A stretch of 64,000 nt of DNA from contig NZ_JBBIFX010000004.1 of the NCBI RefSeq assembly GCF_037543845.1, positions 124,001 through 188,000 on the forward strand, in the 5' to 3' direction. The notes under the pieces were generated by a model. That model searched no databases, was not told the DNA's origin, and saw nothing but the letters and a program-made list of their open reading frames with translations. This document shows positions 23,657-32,551 of the stretch, in pieces. The position numbers and the translations under genes are program-made. Position 1 is the stretch's first letter. Every line of letters begins with the position of its first letter. Source of the DNA: Gymnodinialimonas ulvae (GTDB taxonomy: Bacteria > Pseudomonadota > Alphaproteobacteria > Rhodobacterales > Rhodobacteraceae).

Positions 23657-24411
23657 TCGCAAGCCTGCCGATGTATTGGCGCGCAGAAACCGCGCCACTC
23701 TGGCAGGCCTTCTGGTCCCAACTCCAAGCCGCCGCACGCGTCCACGGGATCGCCCTGCCCGACCTCACCCCGCCCGAGGCGCTCCCTGATCTGCGCGCCC
23801 ATTGGCTTGCCCCCGACCTCGCGCTGTCGATGACCTGCGGCCTTCCGTTCCGTACAGTCCTGAAGGGCAAGGTCACCTATATCGGCACGCTTGCCTTCGG
23901 GCTGAACGCACCCGTCGGACACTACTTTTCGCGCTTGGTCTCCCGCCACGCACCGTTTTCAACCGACAGGCCCCGCGGCAGCCTCGGCGTGCTGGCCTAC
24001 AATTCCGCCGATAGCCAGTCGGGTTGGGCCGCGACGCAGATGAAGACGCCGACCATGGCCCCGCCCCGCTTCAGCGGCTTTGTCGCAACCGGTTCCCACG
24101 CCGGCTCCCTTGCCGCCGTCGCAGAGGGGCGCGCCGACATTGCCTTCATCGATGCCGTCACCTGGAGGCTTCTGAAACGCTATGACCGCAACGCGTTGAA
24201 CGTCTTCCAGTGCGGCACCTCTGCGATCACCCCTGCCCTGCCGCTCATTGCCGCCAAGGGCACCGACCCTGCCCCCCTGCGCGCCGCTTTCAGGGATGTC
24301 ACGCGCGGCTGGCACCCCGCCGACCCCATGGCCATGGGCGGCCCGCTCAGCTTCCATGTCCTGCCCGAGCAGGCCTATTTTGACGTGGGGCTGCCAACCC
24401 CACCGCCCTGA
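23653..24411 (+). CDS. PhnD-like (phosphonate/phosphate ABC) periplasmic-binding-fold protein
   Basis: A 252-aa protein from GTG 23653, overlapping the TerB stop. Seen: ASLPMYWRAETAPLWQAFW, LSMTCGLPFRTVLKG, GTLAFGLNAPVGHYFSRLV, LGVLAYNSADSQSGWAA and GRADIAFIDAVTWRLLKRYD, typical of PhnD-family proteins that are not attached to a transporter. No signal peptide is seen, so it may be cytoplasmic or the start may be wrong. It precedes the ABC transporter genes by 58 bp but belongs to another binding-protein class than the one encoded at 25435. Confidence 0.78.
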   Translation: MIASLPMYWRAETAPLWQAFWSQLQAAARVHGIALPDLTPPEALPDLRAHWLAPDLALSMTCGLPFRTVLKGKVTYIGTLAFGLNAPVGHYFSRLVSRHAPFSTDRPRGSLGVLAYNSADSQSGWAATQMKTPTMAPPRFSGFVATGSHAGSLAAVAEGRADIAFIDAVTWRLLKRYDRNALNVFQCGTSAITPALPLIAAKGTDPAPLRAAFRDVTRGWHPADPMAMGGPLSFHVLPEQAYFDVGLPTPPP

Positions 24412-24469
24412 CCCATTGCAATTCCGCCCCCGTTCGGCGCAAATCGCGCGAACCAAAAAGGGCATAGAC

Positions 24470-25246
24470 ATGACCGATACGCCTGTCATCGACATCCAGG
24501 GGTTGCACAAAAGCTTCGGCGACCTCGATGTGCTCAAAGGCGTCGATCTGACGGCGCAGGCCGGCGATGTTGTCTCGCTGATCGGCTCTTCGGGATCGGG
24601 CAAATCCACCCTCCTGCGCTGCGCAAACCTTCTGGAAAACAGCCAACAGGGCGAGATCTTCTTTGAAGGCGAGCCGGTCGCCTGGAAAGGCACTGGCCAT
24701 GCGCGCCGCCCCGCCGATTCCGAGCAGGTCCGCCGCATCCGCACCAACCTGTCGATGGTGTTTCAATCCTTCAATCTCTGGTCCCACCTGACGATCCTGC
24801 AAAACGTCATGGAGGCCCCCGTCACTGTCCTGGGCGAGGACCGCGCCGCCGTCGAAGACCGCGCTCGCGCTTTGCTCGACAAGGTCGGCATCGGTGCGAA
24901 ATGCGACGCCTGGCCGTCGGAACTTTCCGGTGGTCAGCAACAGCGCGCCGCCATCGCACGCGCGCTCTGCATGCAGCCCCGCGCGCTTCTGTTCGACGAG
25001 CCGACCTCCGCGCTCGATCCCGAACTGGAACAGGAAGTCATCCGTGTGATCCGCGCGCTGGCCGAGGAAGGCCGCACGATGATCCTCGTCACGCATGATA
25101 TGCGCATGGCCCGCGACCTCAGCTCGCAGGTTGTCTTCCTCCATCAGGGCCTCGTCGAAGAACAAGGCCCACCCGCCGCGCTCTTCGGCAACAACGCCTC
25201 GTCCCAGCGCCTGCGCCAATTCCTCAGCCATTCCGACACCGCCTGA
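24470..25246 (+). CDS. amino-acid/amine ABC transporter ATP-binding protein (HisP/GlnQ type)
   Basis: A 258-aa ATPase. Walker A IGSSGSGKSTLLRC, Q-loop MVFQSFNLWSHLTILQNVM, signature LSGGQQQRAAIARAL, Walker B LLFDEPTSALDPEL and switch His VTHDMRMA are all intact. The insertion after the Walker A domain (VAWKGTGHARRPADSEQVRRIR) is typical of HisP/OccP-type transporters for basic amino acids and opines. It works with the binding protein (25435) and two permeases (26886, 27749). Separate from the binding protein by 188 bp, which includes a promoter-like sequence. Confidence 0.93.
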   Translation: MTDTPVIDIQGLHKSFGDLDVLKGVDLTAQAGDVVSLIGSSGSGKSTLLRCANLLENSQQGEIFFEGEPVAWKGTGHARRPADSEQVRRIRTNLSMVFQSFNLWSHLTILQNVMEAPVTVLGEDRAAVEDRARALLDKVGIGAKCDAWPSELSGGQQQRAAIARALCMQPRALLFDEPTSALDPELEQEVIRVIRALAEEGRTMILVTHDMRMARDLSSQVVFLHQGLVEEQGPPAALFGNNASSQRLRQFLSHSDTA

Positions 25247-25337
25247 CACCGCACCCGACGCCGCCCCGGGCACGCCGCAATACGCCTGAAAAAGCGGCGC
25301 AGATCCGGCACAACCAGCCCACGCAAGACCCCTTCCC

Positions 25338-25367
25338 TTGACATTCCCCCGTGCCTTAAGGTCGATA
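25338..25367 (+). promoter_or_regulatory. possible promoter for the binding-protein gene
   Basis: A perfect TTGACA -35 hexamer at 25338-25343, about 70 bp before the ribosome site; the -10 region (GTCGATA) is poor. A second promoter before a binding-protein gene is common, since that product is needed in excess. Confidence 0.3.
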
Positions 25368-25434
25368 CGGCGTCGGCCAACGCGCCGATCAAGCACCAAA
25401 AAAGCACATCCAACAGGAACCGGAGACACACGAT

Positions 25435-26163
25435 ATGAAATCGCTGATCCTGACGACCACCGCCCTGACCTTCGTGGCGGGCATCGCGCTTGCCGACGGC
25501 CATTCCGTCGTACGCATGGGCACCGAGGGTGCCTACCCTCCTTACAATTTCATCAACGACGATGGTGAAGTCGATGGCCTCGAACGTGCCCTCGGCGACG
25601 AGTTGTGCGCCCGCGCCGAGCTGACCTGCGAATGGGTGACCAACGAATGGGACAGCATCATCCCCAACCTCACCTCCGGCAACTACGACACCATCATCGC
25701 GGGCATGAGCATCACCGACGAGCGCGACGAGGTGATCGATTTCACGCAGGCCTACGTGCCGCCCACCGCCTCGCTCTTCATGAGCATGGATGATGGGCTT
25801 GCACTCGACGGGGCCGTTGTCGCCGCGCAGACTGGCACCATCCAGGCGGGCTACCTCGCGACGCTGGAAAACGTGACGCTGATCGAATTCGCGACGCCTG
25901 ACGAAACCGTCGCCGCCGTGCGCAATGGCGAGGCCGACGCCGTTCTGGCCGACAATGACTACCTCGTGCAGATCGCCGACGAGGACCCGGACCTGACCAT
26001 CGTCCTCGACCCCGTGCCCCTTGGCGGCGGCGTCGGCATGGGTCTGCGCGAAGGCGACGAATTGATCGCGGTCTTCGATGCGGCCATCACCGAGATGAAA
26101 GAAGACGGCTCGCTCAACGCGCTGCTGATCGAATGGTTCGGCGAAGATACCCAGACCTGGTAA
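25435..26163 (+). CDS. periplasmic binding protein, polar amino acid type (HisJ/ArgT family)
   Basis: A 242-aa solute receptor with signal peptide (MKSLILTTTALTFVAGIALA). Seen: MGTEGAYPPYNFINDDGEVDGLE, the family core of the first lobe; WDSIIPNLTSGNYDTIIAGMSIT; DEVIDFTQAY; and, in the second lobe, AAQTGTIQAGYL and RNGEADAVLADNDYL. A basic amino acid or amine ligand is suggested by similarity and by the amine-catabolic genes that follow. A strong terminator lies right after it, so it is made at a higher level than the permeases. Confidence 0.92.
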   Translation: MKSLILTTTALTFVAGIALADGHSVVRMGTEGAYPPYNFINDDGEVDGLERALGDELCARAELTCEWVTNEWDSIIPNLTSGNYDTIIAGMSITDERDEVIDFTQAYVPPTASLFMSMDDGLALDGAVVAAQTGTIQAGYLATLENVTLIEFATPDETVAAVRNGEADAVLADNDYLVQIADEDPDLTIVLDPVPLGGGVGMGLREGDELIAVFDAAITEMKEDGSLNALLIEWFGEDTQTW

Positions 26164-26183
26164 GGGTTCCATCCAACCACACC

Positions 26184-26217
26184 AAGGCCGGGCCGCCATA
26201 TGCGCCCGGCCTTTTTT
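26184..26217 (+). terminator. rho-independent terminator after binding-protein gene
   Basis: AAGGCCGGGC stem, 10-nt loop, GCCCGGCCTT stem, directly followed by a run of T. Ten base pairs, GC-rich. It separates the binding-protein transcript from the permease operon. Confidence 0.85.
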
Positions 26218-26464
26218 GCACGATGACGTCCTGACACGGCCAAAATCGGCACGCATCCAGAGAAAAGTGTCTCGGTTGTTTCGCTTTCCAATGCCGCTCC
26301 GCTGCTGTCCGATTTTTCTCCAATCCCGAAGCAACCTGCACCGCGCCAAGTATCTTCAGACTTCAGGACAGATTTCTTCAGACATCCGACCCGGCGCATC
26401 CCTTCCGCCGATCATCAGAAGCTATGCCGTAGGCGAGATCACGGAAGACGCCTTCGAACCCGCA

Positions 26465-26707
26465 ATGTTTGAAATCAACCTCGACCGCCCGCCAATCGAG
26501 GCCCTTCTATACGAAGCGGGACCGAACACCGACGCCGTCCTGGCCCATCACGCCGCACCCCGTGACTGGCGCGCGGCCTGGGTGCATTTGGGTCACATGA
26601 TCCGACCCGCATTCACGGTACCGCTTGTCGCCCTGGCACTTGGCCTGTTCCTGTTCTGGTTCCCATTCCGGCGCAAGGCGCGTGACACACCGGGACCAAA
26701 GCCTTAA
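26465..26707 (+). CDS. possible small membrane protein
   Basis: An 80-aa frame from the ATG at 26465 (MFEINLDRPPIEALLYEAG), with one transmembrane segment near the C-terminus (FTVPLVALALGLFLFWFPF) followed by a basic tail (RRKARDTPGPKP). Codon use looks coding from about 26420 onward, but a good ribosome site is lacking and the open frame extends further upstream into the terminator. Function unknown; it may not be a real gene. The 250 bp before it hold only the terminator. Confidence 0.4.
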   Translation: MFEINLDRPPIEALLYEAGPNTDAVLAHHAAPRDWRAAWVHLGHMIRPAFTVPLVALALGLFLFWFPFRRKARDTPGPKP

Positions 26708-26761
26708 AAAAACCGTTAACGCGAATTCGTTTGTGGAATATTTACAGTGACTTGACCCCTT

Positions 26762-26777
26762 TGCTCACGCGTGAGCA
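26762..26777. promoter_or_regulatory. 16-bp perfect palindrome (TCACGCGTGA core) within a promoter-like sequence
   Basis: TGCTCACGCGTGAGCA, 109 bp before the permease gene, lying where the spacer after a TTGACC -35-like box (26752-26757) would be. This is a repressor-like position. The same core occurs at 22494-22509, and both lie downstream of an AATATTTA tract. Confidence 0.45.
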
Positions 26778-26831
26778 CACAGCTCGATGCGAGAGCATTT
26801 TGACGCCCGGCTCGGTATTTTAGGGCTATCC

Positions 26832-26860
26832 CCCGCCCCTCTTTGCTTCATAAATACCGG
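26832..26860 (-). repeat. dispersed intergenic element copy
   Basis: Plus-strand bases CCCGCCCCTCTTTGCTT, then CAT, then AAATACC are identical to 62131-62157 except for the three middle bases. Inverted relative to the downstream permease gene. Confidence 0.55.
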
Positions 26861-26885
26861 AACCCGACCCCAGCCACCGGCGCTC

Positions 26886-27752
26886 ATGTTCAGCTTCTGC
26901 GAAGATCCATCCACGCTTGAAACCTTCCAATGGTTTTCGTGCTACCTGACGAACGGCGTGCACATGCTGTTCTATCAGAGCTTCCTCGTGGTCTTTGCCC
27001 TTCTGGCCATCGCGGCACCGCTTTCGCTCGCGTTCGGCTTCCTCGCCGCGACCGCCTCGCGCAGTCGCATTGCCCCGGCCCGCTGGCTCGGGTTGGGTTA
27101 CACCTCCATGGTCCGCGGCATTCCCGATATCGTCTTCTTCTTGTTCTTCGTTCTGGTTCTGGATCAGGGCATCGAATACATCCGCCACCTCATCACCTGC
27201 CCCGATTGGGACGAGCCGATACGACAGGGCGCGAATTTTCTCGTGTGTGACGCGGCCCGCACCCCGCAAGGCAGCGCCCCGCAATGGATCCACGAGACCT
27301 ACAATTTCGGCCTCGCCGTGTTCACCTATGCGCTCGTCTTCGGAGCCTTCTGCGGCAATGTCCTGTTCGGCGCGATGAATGCCGTCCCGCGCGCTCAGCT
27401 CGAAACCGCAAGCGCCTATGGCATGTCTCCGCGTCAGACCTTCTGGCGCGTGCTGGTGCCGCAAATGTGGGTGTACGCCTTGCCGGGGCTCAGCAACATC
27501 TGGATGATCTTGATCAAGGCCACACCTCTCCTGTTCTTGCTCGGCATTGAGGACGTCGTCTATTGGGCCCGGGAATTGGGCGGCTCGCGCAACGCGCGTT
27601 TCGATTATCCGCACCCCGATTGGCGCTTTTGGTACTTCCTGGCGCTGTTGATGTTCTACCTCGGCTTCACGCGCGTCTCCGAAATTGTCCTCAATCGCCT
27701 GTCCCGCCGCCTGTCCCGCGGGCAGGCCACGGCTGCGGGGGCGGCAGCATGA
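26886..27752 (+). CDS. ABC transporter permease (HisM/HisQ type)
   Basis: A 288-aa permease from the ATG at 26886 (MFSFCEDPSTLE). About five helices: FYQSFLVVFALLAIAAPLSLAFGF broken at the first, LVRGIPDIVFFLFFVLVL-like second, FGLAVFTYALVFGAFCGNVLFGAM, the coupling-loop EAA motif QLETASAYGMSPRQTFWRVLVPQM, and the C-terminal WRFWYFLALLMFYLGFT. The ~40-residue insert (IRHLITCPDWDEPIRQ region) between helices 2 and 3 is unusual and has two cysteines. It pairs with the permease at 27749 (ATGA overlap). Confidence 0.92.
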   Translation: MFSFCEDPSTLETFQWFSCYLTNGVHMLFYQSFLVVFALLAIAAPLSLAFGFLAATASRSRIAPARWLGLGYTSMVRGIPDIVFFLFFVLVLDQGIEYIRHLITCPDWDEPIRQGANFLVCDAARTPQGSAPQWIHETYNFGLAVFTYALVFGAFCGNVLFGAMNAVPRAQLETASAYGMSPRQTFWRVLVPQMWVYALPGLSNIWMILIKATPLLFLLGIEDVVYWARELGGSRNARFDYPHPDWRFWYFLALLMFYLGFTRVSEIVLNRLSRRLSRGQATAAGAAA

Positions 27753-28588
27753 CCTGCAGCGAAGCGTTCCAAGCCTACGCCCTGCGCGCCGTCGGCATCG
27801 GCGAGCGCGCCTTGCCGCAGGGCGACATCACCCTGTGCGAACAAATCGTGCTGATCGGCTCGGGCATGCTTTGGAACATCTATCTCGGCGCGCTTGCCTT
27901 GCTGTTCGGCTTTGTCTTTGCCGTCGCACTAGCGGTCGCCAAGGCCTCCACCGCGTCACTGACACGCAAACCGGCGGAATGGTTCATCTTCCTTTTCCGT
28001 GGCTCGCCGCTCTTCATCCAGTTCTTCATGGCCTATGAAGCGTTTGTGATGCTGCCGCGCGTCGGGGTTGAATTCGAACTGTTCGGCGTCGCGATCGAGG
28101 CCGAGACCCGGTGGTTCGCCCGCGCCTGGCTTGGTGGCCTGATCGTGCTGTTCCTCAACACTTCCGCCTATGCGGCCGAGATCTTCTATGGCGCGCTGCG
28201 CTCGGTTCCGCGCGGCGATCTGGAGGCCGCCGATGCCTATGGACTGAGCGGCTGGAAAAAATTCCGCCGTATCACCTTCCCGACCACGATGCGCCTGGCG
28301 TGGCCCGCCTACACGAACGAGGCGATCTTCCTGTTCCAATCCACGGCGCTGATTTTCTTTAGCAGTTTTCCGGCCTTTCAACAGCGTGGAGACGCCCTTT
28401 ACTACGCGAATTATTTCGCCGAACGAACCTTCAACCCGTTTATCCCCTACCCGATTGTGGGCGTCTATTTCATCGTTCTGACGCTTCTGATCATCACCCT
28501 CTTCGGCGCTATCAATCGCCGCCTCAACCGCCACCTTCCGCAAGAACGGCGCCAAAAACTGCGCATCAGGCCGAACCTGATCCGATGA
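27749..28588 (+). CDS. ABC transporter permease (HisQ/HisM type, partner)
   Basis: A 279-aa permease. ATGA overlap with both neighbours. Seen: MLWNIYLGALALLFGFVFAVALA, FIFLFRGSPLFIQFFMAYEAF, WLGGLIVLFLNTSAYAAEIFYGAL, the EAA-type loop DLEAADAYGLSGWKKFRRITFP, and a last helix VGVYFIVLTLLIITLFGAI. The first 25 residues (MTCSEAFQAYALRAVGIGE) form an extension not usual in HisQ. It forms the membrane channel with the preceding gene. Confidence 0.92.
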   Translation: MTCSEAFQAYALRAVGIGERALPQGDITLCEQIVLIGSGMLWNIYLGALALLFGFVFAVALAVAKASTASLTRKPAEWFIFLFRGSPLFIQFFMAYEAFVMLPRVGVEFELFGVAIEAETRWFARAWLGGLIVLFLNTSAYAAEIFYGALRSVPRGDLEAADAYGLSGWKKFRRITFPTTMRLAWPAYTNEAIFLFQSTALIFFSSFPAFQQRGDALYYANYFAERTFNPFIPYPIVGVYFIVLTLLIITLFGAINRRLNRHLPQERRQKLRIRPNLIR

Positions 28589-29919
28589 ACGATTTCCTGC
28601 TCGAAAACCCGCAGATCAAATCCATTCGCATGGTTGCCGCCGACCTCAACGGGCAAGCGCGCGGCAAACGCATCGCGCGCAGGTTCGCCGGAAAAGCACT
28701 CAGCGAGGGGACGCGGTTCCCCTATTCGGTGATGAACCTCGACATCTGGGGCGAGGATATCGACGACAGCCCCCTCGTGTTCGAGGCCGGCGATCCCGAT
28801 GGCATCCTGAAACCCACCGAACGCGGCTTTGTCCCGGTGCCGTGGCTGGAAACGCCGACCGCGCTGCTGCCGATCTGGATGTTCCACGAAGACGGCGCGC
28901 CGTTCGACGGCGATCCGCGCCATGCGCTGCGCGTCGTGATTGACCGCTATACCGCGCGGGGCCTGACGCCCGTGGTCGCGACCGAGCTGGAATTCTACAT
29001 CATCGACGACCGCGGCAAGGAACTCCGCGTGCCGCCCTCTCCGCGGTCCGGCATTCGCCGTCAACAGGCCGAGATCCTCGCCCTGCGGCAACTCGATGCT
29101 TTCGACGGCTTCCTGACCGCGCTCTACGATGGCTGCGAGGCGATGGATATCCCCGCCGACACCATGATTTCCGAGGCCGGTCCGGGACAGTTCGAGATCA
29201 ACTTCATGCACCAACCCGATGCGATGAAGGCCGCCGATGATGCCTGGCTGTTCAAAATCCTCACCCGCGGGCTGGCGCGCAGCCACGGGTTTGCAGCCAG
29301 TTTCATGGCCAAGCCTTATCCCGATTACGCCGGCAACGGGCTGCATACCCATTTCAGCGTGCTGGATGCGGACGGATGCAACGTGTTCGACGATGGCACG
29401 GCCCAAGGATCGGACACGTTGCGCCACGCGGTGGCCGGGTGCCTTGCGGCAATGCCCGGCTCGATGCTGATCTTCGGGCCCCACGCGTCAAGCTATGACC
29501 GATACGTGCCCGGCGCGCATGCCCCGACGAAATCGGCCTGGGCCTATGAAAACCGTACCACCGCGCTGCGCATTCCCTCCGGCCCGCATGCTGCGCGCCG
29601 TATTGAACACCGCGTCGCGGGCGGCGACGTTAACCCCTACCTCTTCCTTGCCGCCGTGCTCGGCGCGGCGCTGGACGGGATCGAACGCGCTGCCGAACCG
29701 CCCGAGGCGATCACCGGAAGCGCCTACGCGCAAGACCTTCCGCGCCTTCCGATCACATGGGCCGATGCGATCGAGGCCTTCGACCAAAGCCCAGAAATCG
29801 CGCGGATCTTCACACCGGATTTACGCGCGAACCTGCTGGCCACCAAGCGCCAGGAACTGCGCTATATGGCAGAACTATCACCGGAAGAGCAGCAAGAACT
29901 CTACCTCGACACGGTCTAG
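28585..29919 (+). CDS. glutamine synthetase family protein (gamma-glutamyl-amine ligase-like, first)
   Basis: A 444-aa enzyme of the GlnA fold, PuuA/IpuC type, which ligates glutamate to an amine with ATP. Seen: IRMVAADLNGQARGKR, the Mg site VVATELEFYIIDD, SEAGPGQFEINFMHQPD, FMAKPYPDYAGNGLHTHFSVLD, YENRTTALRIPSGPHAARRIEHRVAGGDVNPYL split over residues 320-352, as in gamma-glutamylputrescine synthetases. No adenylylation-loop tyrosine context of true GlnA is seen. Directly coupled (ATGA) to the permease genes, so its substrate is probably what the transporter imports. Confidence 0.9.
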   Translation: MNDFLLENPQIKSIRMVAADLNGQARGKRIARRFAGKALSEGTRFPYSVMNLDIWGEDIDDSPLVFEAGDPDGILKPTERGFVPVPWLETPTALLPIWMFHEDGAPFDGDPRHALRVVIDRYTARGLTPVVATELEFYIIDDRGKELRVPPSPRSGIRRQQAEILALRQLDAFDGFLTALYDGCEAMDIPADTMISEAGPGQFEINFMHQPDAMKAADDAWLFKILTRGLARSHGFAASFMAKPYPDYAGNGLHTHFSVLDADGCNVFDDGTAQGSDTLRHAVAGCLAAMPGSMLIFGPHASSYDRYVPGAHAPTKSAWAYENRTTALRIPSGPHAARRIEHRVAGGDVNPYLFLAAVLGAALDGIERAAEPPEAITGSAYAQDLPRLPITWADAIEAFDQSPEIARIFTPDLRANLLATKRQELRYMAELSPEEQQELYLDTV

Positions 29920-29954
29920 CGCACCCGGCACGTTTGCACGCGGCACCATCGCGG

Positions 29955-29990
29955 AAATGAACCTCGGGGGTATGGGGGCTGGTCCCAAAC
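29955..29990. repeat. partial copy of the dispersed intergenic element
   Basis: Plus-strand AACCTCGGGGGTATGGGGGCTGGTCCC has the CCTCGGGGG core and the GGGGGC-loop arm seen at 19763-19809 and 49124-49200, inside the 177-bp gap between the ligase and amidotransferase genes. Degenerate; listed because the block is otherwise empty. Confidence 0.4.
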
Positions 29991-30096
29991 GGGCCGGTAC
30001 GACAGGCGACATGTCAAAACCCGTCGCAAACGACCAAGAATTCCGCCCCTTGCCGCCCGTCCCCACGCCCCATACCTTCTCGACAGCCAAAACCAC

Positions 30097-30807
30097 ATGA
30101 GCCCCCACATGCATCTCGGCATCCTGCAATGCGGCCACGTCCCCGACGAAGTCGCCGCCAAAGACGGCCCCTACGCTACCTTGTTTCACAACCTCTTCGC
30201 GCACCGTGGCTTTACCCAGACGCTCTGGTCCGTGGTCGATATGGACTTTCCCGAGGGCCCCGACGCGGCCGATGCCTGGCTTGTGAGCGGCTCCAAACAC
30301 GGCGCTTATGAGGATCATCCCTTCATCCCGCCTCTTGAAGACCTGATCCGCGCCATCCGTGAGACCGGCAAACCCATGGTAGGGTCCTGTTTCGGACATC
30401 AGATCATCGCCAAGGCCCTCGGTGGGACCGTCCGGAAATGGCCCAACGGGTGGTCGGCAGGACGCACGGAATATCGGCTCGGCGACACCAGGTTGACCCT
30501 GAACGCCTGGCATCAGGATCAGGTCACCGACCTCCCGGACGGCGCGCAGGTGCATGCCTCCTCCGATTTTTGCGCCAATGCGATCATGGCCGTCGGGCCG
30601 CGTATCCTGACCGTGCAACCGCATCCCGAATTCGAGGACAGTGTGATCGAAACCCTGATCGAGACGCGCGGCAAGGCCCTGCCGCCCGAGATTACCAGTG
30701 CGGCAAAACGGGCGCTGGGGCGGCCCAATGACAACCGCTTCATCGCCGATTGGCTGGCCGACGTATTGGAAGGCGCGGACGCGACCCAGCCGCGTGTCAA
30801 ACCATGA
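30097..30807 (+). CDS. class I glutamine amidotransferase-like protein
   Basis: A 236-aa hydrolase of the GATase-1 family without a synthase partner, like GMP-synthase-amidotransferase homologues. Catalytic Cys in MVGSCFGHQIIAKALGG, His/Glu in TVQPHPEFEDSV. In the Puu pathway a related hydrolase (PuuD, gamma-glutamyl-GABA hydrolase) removes the glutamyl group; this gene is between two gamma-glutamyl-amine ligase genes and could do the same, though it is not of the PuuD subfamily by eye. Start either 30097 or the ATG at 30109; both lack a strong ribosome site. Confidence 0.85.
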   Translation: MSPHMHLGILQCGHVPDEVAAKDGPYATLFHNLFAHRGFTQTLWSVVDMDFPEGPDAADAWLVSGSKHGAYEDHPFIPPLEDLIRAIRETGKPMVGSCFGHQIIAKALGGTVRKWPNGWSAGRTEYRLGDTRLTLNAWHQDQVTDLPDGAQVHASSDFCANAIMAVGPRILTVQPHPEFEDSVIETLIETRGKALPPEITSAAKRALGRPNDNRFIADWLADVLEGADATQPRVKP

Positions 30808-32150
30808 TGGATCACCTGCCCAAGGTCGCGCAGGCCTACCTCGAAGGCCGCGTACTTGATGAAGTCGAATGCATCGTGGCGGATCTTGCCGGGGTCGCGC
30901 GTGGCAAGGCGATGCCGGGAGCCAAATTCGCGCGGCAGAGCCATTTCTACTTGCCCAACTCTATCTTTTTCCAGACGATTACAGGCGATTGGGCGGATAA
31001 GGTGGGCGATGGCTTCACCGAGCCTGACATGATCCTGACCCCGGATTGGGAGACGGCCATCCCCGCGCCCTGGACCGCCGACTGGACCCTTCAGGTGATC
31101 CACAACATCGACGATCAGCAGGGCAATCCGGTCCCCTTCGCACCACGCAACGTGCTCAAGCGGGTCTGCGACCTTTATGCCGCGCGCGGCTGGCAGCCCA
31201 TCGTGGCGCCCGAGATGGAATTCTACCTCGTCGCGCCCAACACCGACCCCGCGCGCGAGATCGAACCGCCCATGGGTCGCTCGGGCCGACGCGCTGCGGC
31301 CCGGCAGGCCTATTCGATGAGCGCGGTGGATGAATACGGCAAGGTCATCGACGATATCTATGATTACGCCGAAGCAATGGGCCTTGAGATTGACGGCATC
31401 CTGCAGGAAGGCGGCGCGGGCCAGATCGAGCTGAACCTGCGCCACGGCGACCCGGTGCGGCTTGCCGATGAAATGTTTTATTTCAAACGGATGATCCGCG
31501 AGGCTGCCCTGCGCCATGATTGTTACGCGACTTTCATGGCCAAACCCATCGCGGGCGAGCCCGGCAGCGCGATGCATATCCACCATTCAGTGGTCGATGC
31601 CGCCACCGGCAACAACATCTTCAGCACTCCGGACGGCGCGGAAACGCCGACTTTCGCGCACTTCATCGGCGGCATGCAGAAAAACCTGCCCGCCGTGATC
31701 GCGCTGCTGGCGCCCTATGTGAATTCCTACCGTCGCTACGTCCCCGACTTCGCCGCGCCGATCAATCTCGAATGGGGGCGCGACAACCGCACAACCGGCA
31801 TCCGGGTTCCGATCTCGGGGTCTGCCGCGCGGCGGGTCGAAAACCGCCTGCCAGGTATGGATTGCAACCCGTATCTGGGCATCGCTGCCAGCCTGGCCTG
31901 CGGCTACCTTGGGTTGGTGGAGGGCACCGCACCCTCCGACGAATTCATCGGCGATGCCTATGCATCCGAATCCGGCGTTCCGCGCGGGCTTGGCGACGCG
32001 CTTGGGTTGTTGGCGGCCAATACCGGCATCCAGCAAACATTGGGCGAGGATTTCTGCCGCGTCTATTCCGCCGTGAAAGAGCTGGAATACAGCGAGTTCC
32101 TCCATGTCATCTCCCCCTGGGAACGCGAACATCTCTTGTTGAACGTCTGA
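30804..32150 (+). CDS. glutamine synthetase family protein (gamma-glutamyl-amine ligase-like, second)
   Basis: A 448-aa GlnA-fold ligase, PuuA-like, starting in an ATGATG doublet overlapping the amidotransferase stop. Seen: VECIVADLAGVARGKAMPG, APEMEFYLVAPN (Mg site), QEGGAGQIELNLRHGDP, FMAKPIAGEPGSAMHIHHSVVD, WGRDNRTTGIRVPISGSAARRVENRLPGMDCNPYL in pieces, and a C-terminus ISPWEREHLLLNV typical of PuuA. It differs clearly from the first ligase, so two substrates, or two steps, are likely. Confidence 0.9.
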   Translation: MMDHLPKVAQAYLEGRVLDEVECIVADLAGVARGKAMPGAKFARQSHFYLPNSIFFQTITGDWADKVGDGFTEPDMILTPDWETAIPAPWTADWTLQVIHNIDDQQGNPVPFAPRNVLKRVCDLYAARGWQPIVAPEMEFYLVAPNTDPAREIEPPMGRSGRRAAARQAYSMSAVDEYGKVIDDIYDYAEAMGLEIDGILQEGGAGQIELNLRHGDPVRLADEMFYFKRMIREAALRHDCYATFMAKPIAGEPGSAMHIHHSVVDAATGNNIFSTPDGAETPTFAHFIGGMQKNLPAVIALLAPYVNSYRRYVPDFAAPINLEWGRDNRTTGIRVPISGSAARRVENRLPGMDCNPYLGIAASLACGYLGLVEGTAPSDEFIGDAYASESGVPRGLGDALGLLAANTGIQQTLGEDFCRVYSAVKELEYSEFLHVISPWEREHLLLNV

Positions 32151-32227
32151 CCGGGGCATCAAGCGTGCCTTTTTGACGGGTCGACCGCCGGATTGCCCAC
32201 GACGTCCGACTTGCCTATGTGAGGTCC

Positions 32228-32551
32228 ATGTCCAGACACGTACCCGGAACAAAGGATTGGTGGGTCGAAACCGGCCTGATCGCGGCGACCGGCTTCGCGC
32301 TGGCCGCTTGGTTGTGGGATGGCCCGCTGGCCGAACGCGCCGCGTTGATGGAAGAGGCCGAAGCCACCAGCATCGAGGCCGCCGAGGCCGCGCCTCCGCC
32401 ACGTACCATGGCCGATTTTCTGGAAGCCGGCTGCTTCACATCGGACACCTTGCGCGCCCTGCGCGAAGGCGACCGCGTTGTAATCGACTGCCCGGCCCCG
32501 CGCCCGCCGTACCTGCGCGATTTGCCACCCGAACAACGCCCTTTCCCATGA
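32228..32551 (+). CDS. hypothetical small membrane protein
   Basis: A 107-aa protein; ATG 32228 is preferred because GAGG lies 4 bp upstream (a GTG at 32219 is an alternative). One N-terminal transmembrane segment (ETGLIAATGFALAAWLW) is followed by an acidic linker (EEAEATSIEAAEAAPPP) and a cytoplasmic or periplasmic tail with two cysteines (EAGCFTSDTLRAL, VIDCPAPRP). Unknown family. It sits between the second ligase and the oxidase, overlapping the latter by ATGA. Confidence 0.7.
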   Translation: MSRHVPGTKDWWVETGLIAATGFALAAWLWDGPLAERAALMEEAEATSIEAAEAAPPPRTMADFLEAGCFTSDTLRALREGDRVVIDCPAPRPPYLRDLPPEQRPFP

